Positions 8,764 through 18,577 of a stretch of DNA of 64,000 nt are shown piece after piece. A program made the translations under genes and the position numbers. A model generated the notes under the pieces. It was not told the DNA's origin, did no database searches, and worked only from the letters and a program-made list of their open reading frames with translations. Position 1 is the stretch's first letter. Each line of letters starts with the position of its first letter. The DNA is taken from positions 1 to 64,000 of the forward strand of contig URCI01000009.1 of NCBI GenBank assembly GCA_900546345.1, given 5' to 3'. Source of the DNA: an uncultured Prevotella sp. (GTDB lineage: Bacteria; Bacteroidota; Bacteroidia; Bacteroidales; Bacteroidaceae).

Positions 8764-9789
8764 ATGAGATTTGAAGATCCAACATATTTATGGCTACTGT
8801 GGCTGTTGCCCTTGCTGTTTCTGCTAAGGGTGGCCAGCCATTTCAAACAGAAGAAACGACTTCGCCAACTCGGTGATCCTGCACTGCTCAAACAGTTGAT
8901 GCCGGATGTGTCGAAGGTGAGAAGGACGGTGAAATTCTGGTTGATGATGGGCGCTTTGGCTATGCTCATCCTGGTATTAGCCCGTCCTCAAATGGGCACG
9001 CACGTCTCCCATGACAAGCGGCAGGGTATCGAGGCCATCATTTGCATGGATATCTCCAACTCAATGCTCGCTGAAGATGTCGTACCGAGCCGTTTGGAAA
9101 AGAGCAAGATGCTTGTCGAGAACATGATAGACCACTTCAGCAATGACAAGGTAGGACTGGTCGTCTTCGCTGGCGACGCCTTCGTGCAACTGCCAATCAC
9201 GGCTGACTATGTTTCGGCAAAGATGTTTCTCTCGGACATCAATCCCTCGCTCATCGCCACACAAGGTACAGACATTGGTCACGCCATACAGTTGGCGATG
9301 CACAGCTTCACGCAAGCCGAGAACATCGGACGGGCAATCATCGTCATCACCGACGGCGAGGATCACGAGGGCGGGGCCGAGGAGGCTGCTGCCGAAGCCC
9401 GGAAGAAAGGCATCAACGTGTTTATCCTTGGAGTTGGTGACCCACACGGCGCACCGATACCAACGGGCAATGGCTATATGAAAGACGCGTCGGGACAGAC
9501 TGTGATGAGTGCGCTCAACGAGCAAATGTGCCGGAAAATCGCACAAGCCGGAAGCGGGATGTACATCCATGTCAATAACACCTCTGATGCACAAAACGAG
9601 TTAAACAACGATCTCGTGAAATTGCAACAGGGAACGACCGATGCCGTGGTGTACAGCGACTACAACGAGCAGTTCCAAGCTTTCGCTATTATCGCCCTGA
9701 TCCTTCTTGTTTTGGATGTCTGTCTCATGGAGACCAGGAATCCATTGCTTAGAAAGGTGACGATCTTCAAGAATAAAGGAAAGAAATAA
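8764..9789 (+). CDS. batB: BatB, VWA-domain membrane protein
   Basis: A 341-residue paralogue of BatA: transmembrane helices near residues 8-25 and 60-75, VWA domain from about 92 with MIDAS DISNS, Thr in QGTDIG and Asp in ITDGEDHEGG, and a C-terminal helix near 305-322. BatA and BatB are thought to form a periplasmic or membrane complex in Bacteroides. The stop is 5 bp from batC. Confidence 0.93.
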   Translation: MRFEDPTYLWLLWLLPLLFLLRVASHFKQKKRLRQLGDPALLKQLMPDVSKVRRTVKFWLMMGALAMLILVLARPQMGTHVSHDKRQGIEAIICMDISNSMLAEDVVPSRLEKSKMLVENMIDHFSNDKVGLVVFAGDAFVQLPITADYVSAKMFLSDINPSLIATQGTDIGHAIQLAMHSFTQAENIGRAIIVITDGEDHEGGAEEAAAEARKKGINVFILGVGDPHGAPIPTGNGYMKDASGQTVMSALNEQMCRKIAQAGSGMYIHVNNTSDAQNELNNDLVKLQQGTTDAVVYSDYNEQFQAFAIIALILLVLDVCLMETRNPLLRKVTIFKNKGKK

Positions 9790-9794
9790 CAACA

Positions 9795-10490
9795 ATGGTT
9801 ATACGTAGATATATACTTTTTATTGTGCTCATATTGGCAGGAATCTCGCAGGTGCATGCGCAGGCCGACCGGCAGTTCATCCGTAATGGCAATCGGCTCT
9901 ACCGGCAGCAAAACTATGCCAAGGCTGAGACGGAATACCGTAAAGCCCTTAGCAGAAACCAGCGCAACACGCAGGCAATGTACAATCTCGGTTGTGCGTT
10001 GATGATGCAACAGAAGGATTCTGCCGCCATCGTACAATTGCAGAATGCAGGGCGCAGTGAGCAGGCACCAAAACGCAAGTCGATGGCTTATCACAATATC
10101 GGTGTGATCTGCCAGAAACATCAAATGTATGGAGAGGCCATCGAAGCCTACAAAGAGAGTCTGCGCAACAATCCCGGCGACAACGAGACCCGCTATAACC
10201 TCGCCCTTTGCCAGCGACTCCTCAAGAAACAAAAGCAAAACGGAGGAAAAAACAAGCAGAACAATAAAAACAAAAAGCAGCAACAGAAGCAACAGCAAAA
10301 GCAGCAAAACAATAATAAGAATCAACAGAATCAGAACAAGCAACAGCAGCAACAGCCAAAGGAGCAGATGAGCAAGGACAATGCTCAGCAGTTGCTCAAC
10401 TACGCCATCCAACAGGAAAAAGCGACGCAGGAAAGGTTGAAGCGTCATGAACAGCAGCCGCAACGAAGAAGATTGCAGCAAAACTGGTAG
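9795..10490 (+). CDS. batC: BatC, TPR protein with Gln/Asn/Lys-rich tail
   Basis: A 231-residue exported protein. A signal peptide (hydrophobic residues 5-17, cleavage likely after VHAQ), then about three TPR units (residues 27-135, for example YAKAETEYRKAL, MYGEAIEAYKESL) and a low-complexity tail over about 145-225 made almost only of Q, N and K. TPRs mediate protein-protein contacts. The tail varies freely in BatC homologues and is probably disordered. Confidence 0.9.
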   Translation: MVIRRYILFIVLILAGISQVHAQADRQFIRNGNRLYRQQNYAKAETEYRKALSRNQRNTQAMYNLGCALMMQQKDSAAIVQLQNAGRSEQAPKRKSMAYHNIGVICQKHQMYGEAIEAYKESLRNNPGDNETRYNLALCQRLLKKQKQNGGKNKQNNKNKKQQQKQQQKQQNNNKNQQNQNKQQQQQPKEQMSKDNAQQLLNYAIQQEKATQERLKRHEQQPQRRRLQQNW

Positions 10491-10525
10491 AAAATGTGTT
10501 ATAGAAATCTGGTAAGTTACTTGAA

Positions 10526-12367
10526 ATGATGACGCGACGAATTATTCACATAGTTATATTCACCTTGGTGCTGACTGCCGTAGCATTGGCATCTCAGGCT
10601 CAGATCTCAGTCTCGGTTCCCTCCCGTGTCGAAGCAGGAGAGAACTTCCGACTGTCCTATACCATCAACACCCAGGATGTGGATGAGTTCCGTGCGGGAA
10701 ATATTCCCGGCGGACTGGAGCTTATTGCCGGTCCTTACACCTCGCAGCAGTCGAGTTACCGTGTGGTGAACGGCCATACCAGCAGCTCGTCATCCATCAC
10801 GTTTACGTATACACTCTATGCAGCTAAGGACGGATCGTTTACCATTCCTCCCGCACGTGCTCGTGTCAATGGTAGAATGGTGGCCTCACGTGCCGCTAAA
10901 GTGGTCGTCAGCGGCAGGGCACGCAACACAGGCGGTGCCCCAAACATGCACAATGAAGACAACAATCAGGAGCCGAAAATGGCTTCCGCAGGCAGCAGGA
11001 TCACTGCCAACGACTTGTTTATCAAGGTGACAGCCAACAAACGGCGCGTGCACGAGCAGGAACCAATCTTGCTTACTTACAAGGTCTACTCATTGGTGGA
11101 TCTCACACAGCTCGAGGGCAAGATGCCGGATCTGACCGGTTTTCATTCCCAGGAAGTACCGTTGCCCCAGCAAAAGAGTTTCCATCTTGAACGTGTCAAC
11201 GGCAGGCCTTATCGTGCTGTGACATGGAGCCAGTATGTCATGTACCCGCAGATGACAGGTAAACTACAGATTCCGAGCATCACCTTCAAGGGCATTGTGG
11301 TGCAGCAAAACCGCTCCGTTGACCCCTTTGAGGCATTTCTCAATGGAGGATCCGGCTATGTTGAGGTGCATCGTAATATTGTTGCACCGGGACTTACCGT
11401 GCAGGTTGACCCGTTACCAGCCAAGCCCGCTGGTTTCTCCGGCGGCGTGGGCAAGTTCAATATCTCTGCTCAGCTGTCCAAGAAAGAGGTGAAGGCTGGT
11501 GACCCCGTCACGCTCAGGATTGTCGTAGGAGGTAATGGCAACCTCAAGCTCATCAAGCAGCCAGAGGTCAATTTCCCGAAAGACTTCGACAAGTATGACC
11601 CGAAGGTAACTGACAAGACCAAGCTGACATCCACAGGCGTGGGTGGCAACATGATCTATGACTTCCTCTTTGTACCGCGTAACCAGGGGACTTATACCAT
11701 CCCGGCCGTGTCGTTTATCTACTACGATACGGATCTGAATGCCTACAGGACCATTAAGACACAGCCCTTCAAACTGACGGTTGACAAAGGCGATGGCAGC
11801 AGCAGTTCGTCAGACTACGATGCACAGAAGGTCAACGACATTCACGACATCATGCTCGGCAAGTGTGAGCAGCGGCAGATGGGCAATTACTTCTTTGGCT
11901 CTACGTTGTGGTGGATCTCTCTGCTATTGCCTCTGATAGCCTTCATCGTACTGCTCGTCATCTTCCGCAAACGTGCACTGGATCATGCCGATGAGGTGAA
12001 GATGCGTGGTAAGAAAGCCAACAAGATCGCCCGCAAGCGTCTGAAGAAAGCCAGCAAGCTCATGTTCCAAGGCAAGGGCGCAGCTTTCTACGATGAGGTG
12101 CTTCGTGCGCTGTGGGGTTATGTGAGCTATAAACTCAACATCGCCGTGGAACAGCTCAACCGCGACAACATCACAGAGAGACTGCAAGAACACCAGGTCG
12201 ATGAGGACACCGTAGGCAAGTTCATCTCAGCACTTGATACTTGCGAGTATGAGCGCTACGCCCCTGGTGATGTCTCAGGCAATATGGAGAAGACCTTCAA
12301 CAGTGCGATGACCGCCATCGAAGAGATCGAAGAAGCCATGAAACGCCAACCGAGGCGCAAGGCGTAA
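10526..12367 (+). CDS. batD: BatD, multi-domain membrane protein
   Basis: A 613-residue protein. Signal peptide to about residue 27 (ALASQAQ), then three Ig-like beta domains filling the periplasmic part to about 440, a transmembrane helix near 457-477 (LWWISLLLPLIAFIVLLVIF) and a cytoplasmic helical region rich in Lys and Arg to the end. The length and layout are those of BatD/BatD-like oxygen-tolerance proteins. Tandem ATG codons at 10526 and 10529 make the exact start ambiguous by one residue. Confidence 0.92.
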   Translation: MMTRRIIHIVIFTLVLTAVALASQAQISVSVPSRVEAGENFRLSYTINTQDVDEFRAGNIPGGLELIAGPYTSQQSSYRVVNGHTSSSSSITFTYTLYAAKDGSFTIPPARARVNGRMVASRAAKVVVSGRARNTGGAPNMHNEDNNQEPKMASAGSRITANDLFIKVTANKRRVHEQEPILLTYKVYSLVDLTQLEGKMPDLTGFHSQEVPLPQQKSFHLERVNGRPYRAVTWSQYVMYPQMTGKLQIPSITFKGIVVQQNRSVDPFEAFLNGGSGYVEVHRNIVAPGLTVQVDPLPAKPAGFSGGVGKFNISAQLSKKEVKAGDPVTLRIVVGGNGNLKLIKQPEVNFPKDFDKYDPKVTDKTKLTSTGVGGNMIYDFLFVPRNQGTYTIPAVSFIYYDTDLNAYRTIKTQPFKLTVDKGDGSSSSSDYDAQKVNDIHDIMLGKCEQRQMGNYFFGSTLWWISLLLPLIAFIVLLVIFRKRALDHADEVKMRGKKANKIARKRLKKASKLMFQGKGAAFYDEVLRALWGYVSYKLNIAVEQLNRDNITERLQEHQVDEDTVGKFISALDTCEYERYAPGDVSGNMEKTFNSAMTAIEEIEEAMKRQPRRKA

Positions 12368-12421
12368 GTGATAATCAGAAGAATGTAGTTATTGAAAGAA
12401 AACATTTTGAAAGTGATCACG

Positions 12422-13198
12422 ATGAAGAATCATATCTCAATCATAGCAAACAGTGTCTGCCGCCTGCTCCTGATCGTAGTGGGTTTGTTGACGACCACAC
12501 TGTCCTCGGCCATCACCAAGGACAACGCTGATACAGCCTACAAACAAGGCAAATACCAGCAGGCCATCATCGACTATCAGGAATTGCTCCGGGGAGGAGT
12601 CTCGGCAGAACTGTATTACAACTTGGGCAACGCTTATTATCGCAGTGACAACATTGCTCAGGCGATCTTAGCCTATGAGCGTGCCGCCCAACTCTCACCG
12701 GGCAATAGCGACATCCGCTTCAATCTGCAGTTCGCTCGCGCCAAGACAATCGACAAGATCGTGCCTGACAATGAGATGTTTTTTGTGACCTGGTACAAGC
12801 GCCTCGTCAATTTCACGAGTGTCGACAACTGGGCGCGTACGGGCATCGTTGCCATCGTGCTGGCTCTGCTGCTCATGCTCGCTTATCTCTTTGGCCCCCG
12901 TTTGATGGTTCGCAAGGTAGGCTTCTACGGCAGTGGTGCTGCACTGTTGCTGTTTGTGTTCACTACTTTCTTTGCCTGGCAACAGAAACGAAACTTAGAG
13001 CAGCATTGTTGCGCCATCATCATGACGCCTTCTGTGACCATCAAGAAGACCCCCGTTGCCAACGGCACGGATGCTTTCGTGCTTCACGAAGGCACAAAGG
13101 TAGAGATCACCGACAAGAGTATGAAAGCCTGGTACGGCATTGAGGTCGGTGACGGACGTGAGGGCTGGATACCAGCCTCGCAAGTAGAGATCATTTAA
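12422..13198 (+). CDS. batE: BatE, TPR and SH3-like protein
   Basis: A 258-residue protein that closes the bat operon. A signal peptide or anchor (about residues 12-30) is followed by TPRs (NADTAYKQGKYQQAIIDYQELL and the next repeat), two transmembrane helices near 140-160 and 170-187, and a C-terminal SH3-like domain (about 195-258) ending in EGWIPASQVEII. ATG 12422 is chosen over an upstream TTG because it directly precedes the basic-hydrophobic leader. Its stop is 15 bp from the PAP2 gene. Confidence 0.9.
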   Translation: MKNHISIIANSVCRLLLIVVGLLTTTLSSAITKDNADTAYKQGKYQQAIIDYQELLRGGVSAELYYNLGNAYYRSDNIAQAILAYERAAQLSPGNSDIRFNLQFARAKTIDKIVPDNEMFFVTWYKRLVNFTSVDNWARTGIVAIVLALLLMLAYLFGPRLMVRKVGFYGSGAALLLFVFTTFFAWQQKRNLEQHCCAIIMTPSVTIKKTPVANGTDAFVLHEGTKVEITDKSMKAWYGIEVGDGREGWIPASQVEII

Positions 13199-13213
13199 TC
13201 ATTGTCGGCAATC

Positions 13214-13921
13214 ATGGCGTTGGATGGACTGATAGCTTTCGATCAGCATTTGCTGGTGATGCTCAATGGCAGTAATTCCATGTTTTGGGATCACTTGATG
13301 CTCTTGCTCACCAATGGAGTGACATGGATTCCATTGCTGGTCACTTTGTTCTTTCTTGTGATGAAGAATAACGAGACGATGGTACAGATCGGTCTCGTGG
13401 TGGGTTGTGTGTTGCTGGGTGTCTTCCTTTCCGGAGGCATCAACGACCTGCTCATCAAGCCGTTGGTGGGGCGGTTGCGTCCCTGTGATGATCCTTTGCT
13501 GAAATACAGTGTCGATGTCGTCGACAACTATCGTGCATCGGGCTTTAGTTTCTTTTCGAGTCATGCTGCCAACACCATGGCCATAGCCGTGTTCATGATG
13601 TGGCTGGTGCGCAGTCGATTATTGAGTATCACGCTTTTCTGCTGGTCGCTTCTCAATGGCTGCACCCGTGTGTACCTTGCACAGCACTTCCCACTGGATG
13701 TGTTGGTCGGTTGGCTGTGGGGTGCCGTCATGGGCAGTGTGGCCTATCTCATTTTCTATAAACTATATAATAAGGTGAGTCCGCCCATCAACTACATCTC
13801 CTCGCAATATACCACAACGGGTTACAGCAGTGTCGACATCCATAATGTCATGCTCGTGCTGGTGCTCACGATCAGTGTGGTAATCATCGGCGTGCTGTTA
13901 TCGATGTCGGGTACTTATTAA
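13214..13921 (+). CDS. PAP2-family membrane phosphatase
   Basis: A 235-residue integral membrane phosphatase. The three PAP2 motifs are present: KPLVGRLRP (KxxxxxxRP), FFSSHAAN (the PSGH motif as SSHA) and RVYLAQHFPLDVLVG (SRxxxxxHxxxD). About six hydrophobic helices surround them. Possible substrates are undecaprenyl pyrophosphate, phosphatidylglycerophosphate or lipid A phosphate; the sequence does not decide. Placed directly after batE and probably cotranscribed. Confidence 0.88.
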   Translation: MALDGLIAFDQHLLVMLNGSNSMFWDHLMLLLTNGVTWIPLLVTLFFLVMKNNETMVQIGLVVGCVLLGVFLSGGINDLLIKPLVGRLRPCDDPLLKYSVDVVDNYRASGFSFFSSHAANTMAIAVFMMWLVRSRLLSITLFCWSLLNGCTRVYLAQHFPLDVLVGWLWGAVMGSVAYLIFYKLYNKVSPPINYISSQYTTTGYSSVDIHNVMLVLVLTISVVIIGVLLSMSGTY

Positions 13922-13962
13922 GTGACAGAATTAGACTTCCTACAAAATCATACAATCAGACA

Positions 13963-15228
13963 ATGGATACAAAACATATACACATCAGTGATTATAATTA
14001 CGACTTGCCAGACAGCCGCATTGCCAAGTTCCCATTGAAGGAACGCGACCACAGCAAGTTGTTGATCTACGACCGCGGAACGGTCGGAGAAGATATTTTC
14101 TACCATCTTCCAGCGCATCTGCCCTCAGGTGCATTGATGGTTTTCAACAATACACGTGTCATCCAGGCCCGTATGCATTTCCGCAAAGAGACGGGGGCGC
14201 TCATCGAGGTCTTCCTGATGGAGCCGGCAGAGCCCGCCGATTATGAGCAGATGTTCCAGACCACGCAGAAATGCAGTTGGCTTTGCATGGTGGGAAACCT
14301 GAAGAAATGGAAAGAGGGCACGTTGCGCCGTGACTTTGAGATCAAAGGCCATAAGCTCACCCTCAACGCCACTATGGACCGCAGCAAGACGGCCGAGAAG
14401 AGTGGCGGCACCAACTATTGGGTGGACTTTGAGTGGGACAACAGTCAGATCAACTTTGCTGATATCCTTGAGGCAGTCGGCGAGTTGCCCATTCCGCCGT
14501 ATCTCAATCGCGAGACACAGGAAAGCGACAAGACCACCTATCAGACCGTATACTCCAAGATCAAGGGCAGTGTGGCTGCTCCGACGGCAGGACTTCATTT
14601 CACCGACCGCGTCCTCAAGGATCTCGACGCCCATGGCATTGTGCGTGATGAGGTGACGCTGCATGTCGGTGCAGGCACATTCAAGCCAGTCAAGTCGGTT
14701 GAGATCGAGGGACACAATATGCACACAGAGTATATCGTAGTGCACCGCCATACCTTTGAGCATCTTCTTGCGCATCACTGCCGGGCGATCGCCGTGGGAA
14801 CGACCAGCGTTCGCACCCTGGAGAGCCTTTACTATATGGGTGTGAAGGCCTTGTCCAATCCGTCGATCAGTGAGGAGGAGCTCCATGTCAACCAATGGGA
14901 GCCCTATGATCTGCCGCACGACGAGCAAGGTCTCGTCATCCTTGACGGAAAGAGCGTCAGTGTAGAGGCAGCCATTCAAGCGCTTCTTGACTATCTCGAC
15001 CGTGACGGCCTCGAAGCGCTGCACTCCAGCACGCAGATCATCATCGCACCGGGATATACCTATAAAATTGTGAAGATGCTCATTACCAATTTCCATCAGC
15101 CTCAGAGCACACTCTTGTTGTTGGTCAGTGCCTTTCTCCATGGCGATTGGCGCAAGGTCTATGACTATGCGCTCAGTCATGACTTCCGCTTCCTGAGCTA
15201 TGGTGATTCCAGTTTGTTAAAAGTTTAA
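13963..15228 (+). CDS. queA: S-adenosylmethionine:tRNA ribosyltransferase-isomerase
   Basis: A 421-residue QueA, which transfers the ribosyl part of SAM to preQ1 in tRNA to form epoxyqueuosine. The family signatures YDLPDSRIAKFPL at the N-terminus, PTAGLHFT and LHVGAGTFKPV near the middle and TNFHQPQSTLLLLVSAF at the C-terminus are intact. It is about 65 residues longer than the E. coli enzyme, with extra segments before FADILEAVGELPIPPY and around the SEEELHVNQWEPYDL region, as in other Bacteroidales. Followed 4 bp later by the DUF2027-Smr gene. Confidence 0.95.
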   Translation: MDTKHIHISDYNYDLPDSRIAKFPLKERDHSKLLIYDRGTVGEDIFYHLPAHLPSGALMVFNNTRVIQARMHFRKETGALIEVFLMEPAEPADYEQMFQTTQKCSWLCMVGNLKKWKEGTLRRDFEIKGHKLTLNATMDRSKTAEKSGGTNYWVDFEWDNSQINFADILEAVGELPIPPYLNRETQESDKTTYQTVYSKIKGSVAAPTAGLHFTDRVLKDLDAHGIVRDEVTLHVGAGTFKPVKSVEIEGHNMHTEYIVVHRHTFEHLLAHHCRAIAVGTTSVRTLESLYYMGVKALSNPSISEEELHVNQWEPYDLPHDEQGLVILDGKSVSVEAAIQALLDYLDRDGLEALHSSTQIIIAPGYTYKIVKMLITNFHQPQSTLLLLVSAFLHGDWRKVYDYALSHDFRFLSYGDSSLLKV

Positions 15229-15232
15229 GTGT

Positions 15233-16459
15233 ATGAAGATAGGAGACAAAGTTAGTTTTCTCAGTGAGGTCGGCGGCGGAAAGGTGGCCGGTTTCCAAGG
15301 CAAGAATATCGTATTGGTCGAGGACGAGGATGGTTTCCAGATCCCGATGCCCGTCAATGAGGTCGTCGTCGTTCGGCAGGACGACTACACCACTGCCAAT
15401 GTCATCAACAAACGTGCTGAGGCAGAGGAGCACCGTGCACAGGAGACTCCGTTAAACCGCGGCAGCCGGTCAGTGAAAGCTATGATGCAGGATGGCCAGG
15501 ACGAGGAAGTGGACATGACCATAGAAGACACCGTTGACGACACGAAAGAGGTGACCTACCGTCCACAGGCTGTGGAGCGCAAGGGCGGCAACCAACTTTC
15601 GGCCTATCTCGCCTTTGTTCCGGATGATGTCAAGGAACTCATCAACAATCCACGCTTCACCGTGAACCTCGTCAATGACTGCAACTATTACCTCAAGTAC
15701 ACCTATCTCCAGGCCGAAGGCAACAGTTGGACGGTGCTCTCTGAGGGTGAGGTAGAACCCAACACCGTGCTGATGCTCGGTGAGCTCGGGCGAGAGGATG
15801 TCAATCACCTCGATCGTGTAGCCGTGCAGCTCATTGCCTATAAACGAGATAAGTCCTTTATTCTCAAGCCTACGGTCGACGTGCAACTGCGTATCGATCC
15901 TGTGAAGTTCTACAAGGTGCACACAATGACAGTGACCGACTTTTTTGAAGCGCCTTGTCTGCTCTACACGCTCGTAGAGAACGACAAAGTCGCCCGGCCA
16001 CTGGTATTGGACGCCAAGAAACTCAAGGAAGAGATGTACGCCGGCAAACCGCAGGACAGCGACAGGCAGGCACCTACCGCCCGTCAGCGCGAGCAACTCG
16101 TTAGCAGATATACCGACGACCAAACCAAGGGCAACAAACGCAACTCTCCTTACATCCGCCACCGGGGGCTTGATGACGCCCTCGTCGTCGATCTCCATGC
16201 AGAAGAGATCCTTGACAGCACACAGGGAATGAAGCCCGGTGAGATTCTCGACTATCAGCTCAAGATCTTCCGCGACACGATGAACAGCCATCTCGCCCAT
16301 AAAGGACAGAAGATCGTGTTTATCCATGGCAAGGGCGAGGGTGTGCTGCGACGTGCCATCATCAATGATCTCACCTACCGCTACAAAAAATGTACCTACC
16401 AGGACGCTTCGTTCCAGGAATATGGCTACGGAGCGACGATGGTCACCATCAATTCTTAA
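15233..16459 (+). CDS. DUF2027 and Smr domain protein
   Basis: A 408-residue two-part protein. The N-terminal DUF2027 region starts with MKIGDKVSFLSEVGGGKVAG and runs to about residue 260 with a mainly beta composition. The C-terminus from about residue 315 is an Smr domain with LDDALVVDLH and the GKGEGVLRRA motif. Smr domains bind nucleic acids and often nick DNA or cleave RNA. This combination is typical of Bacteroidales. The cellular role is unknown; the close link to queA and nadE suggests cotranscription, not a shared pathway. Confidence 0.88.
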   Translation: MKIGDKVSFLSEVGGGKVAGFQGKNIVLVEDEDGFQIPMPVNEVVVVRQDDYTTANVINKRAEAEEHRAQETPLNRGSRSVKAMMQDGQDEEVDMTIEDTVDDTKEVTYRPQAVERKGGNQLSAYLAFVPDDVKELINNPRFTVNLVNDCNYYLKYTYLQAEGNSWTVLSEGEVEPNTVLMLGELGREDVNHLDRVAVQLIAYKRDKSFILKPTVDVQLRIDPVKFYKVHTMTVTDFFEAPCLLYTLVENDKVARPLVLDAKKLKEEMYAGKPQDSDRQAPTARQREQLVSRYTDDQTKGNKRNSPYIRHRGLDDALVVDLHAEEILDSTQGMKPGEILDYQLKIFRDTMNSHLAHKGQKIVFIHGKGEGVLRRAIINDLTYRYKKCTYQDASFQEYGYGATMVTINS

Positions 16460-16470
16460 ACCAGACAAAG

Positions 16471-18411
16471 ATGAAATACGGTTATATCAAGGTGGCTTCG
16501 GCTGTGCCAGAGGTCAGTGTTGCCAACTGCAGTGCCAACGTCAAGCACATCGAGTCGCTCATTGCCCAAGCCGAGGGGCAGGGCGTGGAGATCATCGTCT
16601 TCCCGGAGTTGTGCATTACCGGCTACACTTGTCAGGATCTCTTCCGGCAGCATCTCTTGCTTGATGCTGCCGAGGTGGCTGTCATGCGCCTGCTGGAATT
16701 CACCACCCAACTCGACATCATTGCCATCGTCGGGGCGCCCGTGGCCGTGGGAGACCTGTTGCTCAACTGTGCCATCGTCATTCAGAAAGGCCATGTGCTG
16801 GGTATCGTGCCGAAGACCTACTTGCCCAATTACAGTGAGTTCTACGAGAAACGTTGGTTTGCCTCCGCACAGGATCTCCGTCCGTGCACGTTCCACTTTG
16901 CGGGTCACTCCGTTTCCATCACCTCCACGCCACAGCTCTTCCGCACGATGGACGGTGCCACCTTTGGTGTGGAGATCTGTGAGGATGTGTGGGCACCAAC
17001 GCCGCCCAGCAACCATCTCGCGCTGGCCGGGGCCGACATCATCTTCAATCTCAGTGCCAGCGACGAGCTCATTGGCAAACACGACTACTTGATGAGTCTG
17101 CTCAGCAACCAGAGTGCGCGTACCATGAGCGGATATGTCTACAGCAGTGCAGGTTTCGGCGAGAGCACACAAGACGTAGTCTATGGCGGCAATGCTCTGA
17201 TCTATGAAAACGGCAAACTGCTGGCCGAGGGAGAACGCTTCGCTTTGCAGCCACAGATCAAGACGGCACAGATCGATGTGGAGTATCTGCGGTCGGAACG
17301 TCGCATGAATACCACCTTTGTCAATGCCCAGCGCCGGATGATCCAAGAGGATATCCGCGTGGTGGACGCAGACGCTGTTGATCATCACGACTTTGTCTTG
17401 GAGCGCACCATCAACCCCCATCCTTTCATTCCGCAAAGTGGCGACATGGAGCGATCCTGCAATGAGATCTTCTCCATACAAGTGATGGGACTCGCACGCC
17501 GCATTGTCCACACCCACGCCAAGACGGTGATCGTCGGCGTCAGCGGTGGACTGGACTCCACTCTGGCATTGCTGGTCTGCGTCAAGACGTTTGACAAGCT
17601 CGGCATGGACCGTAAGGGCATTGTCGGCGTCACCATGCCGGGCTTCGGAACGACCGACCGTACTTATCACAACGCCATCAGTTTGATGACATCGCTCGGT
17701 GTCACCATCCGGGAAATCAGCATTGCCAAGAGCGTCACCCAACACTTCGAGGACATCGGGCACGATATTGCCGTACACGACGTCACTTATGAAAACGGAC
17801 AAGCACGCGAGCGCACGCAGATCCTCATGGATCTTTCCAATCAGCTCGGCGGTCTGGTCATCGGCACCGGCGACCTCTCTGAGCTGGCACTGGGATGGGC
17901 CACCTACAACGGTGACCATATGAGCATGTATGGCGTCAACGCTTCCATACCGAAGACACTCATCAAATATCTCGTGGAATTCGTGGCGAAGACAGTCGAT
18001 GACAAGAGTGCTTCCACGCTCTTCGACATTATCGCTACACCCATCTCGCCCGAGCTGATACCGGCCGACGAGCATGGCAATATCAAGCAAAAGACGGAGG
18101 ACCTCGTAGGCCCCTATGAATTGCACGACTTCTTCCTGTATTACTTCCTGCGCTGTGGCTTCAGTCCGCGCAAGATCTACATGTTGGCCTGCCACGTCTT
18201 CGATGGTACGCATCCGCAGGAAGGCGTTGCCATCTATTCCGACGACACGATCCGTCACTGGCTCCGCACGTTCTGCCGCCGCTTCTTTGCCCAGCAGTTC
18301 AAGCGCTCCTGCCTGCCCGACGGCCCCAAGGTCGGTTCGGTGAGTCTCAGCCCGCGTGGCGATTGGCGTATGCCGAGCGACGCGCAGTCCGATATGTGGC
18401 TTGAGGAGTAA
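16471..18411 (+). CDS. nadE: Glutamine-dependent NAD(+) synthetase
   Basis: A 646-residue enzyme that amidates deamido-NAD with glutamine-derived ammonia. The N-terminal nitrilase-type glutaminase has Glu in FPELCITGYTCQDLF, Lys in VPKTYLPNYSEFYE and Cys in GVEICEDVWAP. The C-terminal synthetase has the P-loop GVSGGLDSTLAL at about residue 356 and GTGDLSELALGW further on. Start ATG 16471 is 11 bp after the previous stop; the upstream in-frame extension overlaps the Smr domain and is rejected. Confidence 0.96.
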   Translation: MKYGYIKVASAVPEVSVANCSANVKHIESLIAQAEGQGVEIIVFPELCITGYTCQDLFRQHLLLDAAEVAVMRLLEFTTQLDIIAIVGAPVAVGDLLLNCAIVIQKGHVLGIVPKTYLPNYSEFYEKRWFASAQDLRPCTFHFAGHSVSITSTPQLFRTMDGATFGVEICEDVWAPTPPSNHLALAGADIIFNLSASDELIGKHDYLMSLLSNQSARTMSGYVYSSAGFGESTQDVVYGGNALIYENGKLLAEGERFALQPQIKTAQIDVEYLRSERRMNTTFVNAQRRMIQEDIRVVDADAVDHHDFVLERTINPHPFIPQSGDMERSCNEIFSIQVMGLARRIVHTHAKTVIVGVSGGLDSTLALLVCVKTFDKLGMDRKGIVGVTMPGFGTTDRTYHNAISLMTSLGVTIREISIAKSVTQHFEDIGHDIAVHDVTYENGQARERTQILMDLSNQLGGLVIGTGDLSELALGWATYNGDHMSMYGVNASIPKTLIKYLVEFVAKTVDDKSASTLFDIIATPISPELIPADEHGNIKQKTEDLVGPYELHDFFLYYFLRCGFSPRKIYMLACHVFDGTHPQEGVAIYSDDTIRHWLRTFCRRFFAQQFKRSCLPDGPKVGSVSLSPRGDWRMPSDAQSDMWLEE

Positions 18412-18468
18412 GCGCCTCTTCACGCTTCATCGTAGGAGAACCGAGACATTTCTTATCAAGAAACGATC

Positions 18469-18510
18469 AAGCCCCGGACGCATCCTTTTGATGTGCCCGG
18501 GGCTTTGTTT
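18469..18510. terminator. Terminator between nadE and the DUF4840 gene
   Basis: AAGCCCCGGACGCATC (18469-18484) pairs with GATGTGCCCGGGGCTT (18490-18505) around a short loop, with one mismatch and one wobble, followed by TGTTTGTTT. It probably serves both convergent genes. Confidence 0.75.
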
Positions 18511-18577
18511 GTTTATGTTGTTGTGTTGATTGGCTACAGATCTACGGCCCAACGTTTGTGATTCCTACAAATCCTGC

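Noticed and set aside
16456..18423. A 655-codon open frame antisense to nadE
   Set aside because: It lies fully opposite a clear nadE gene and its protein shows no domain; long antisense frames arise here from codon bias.
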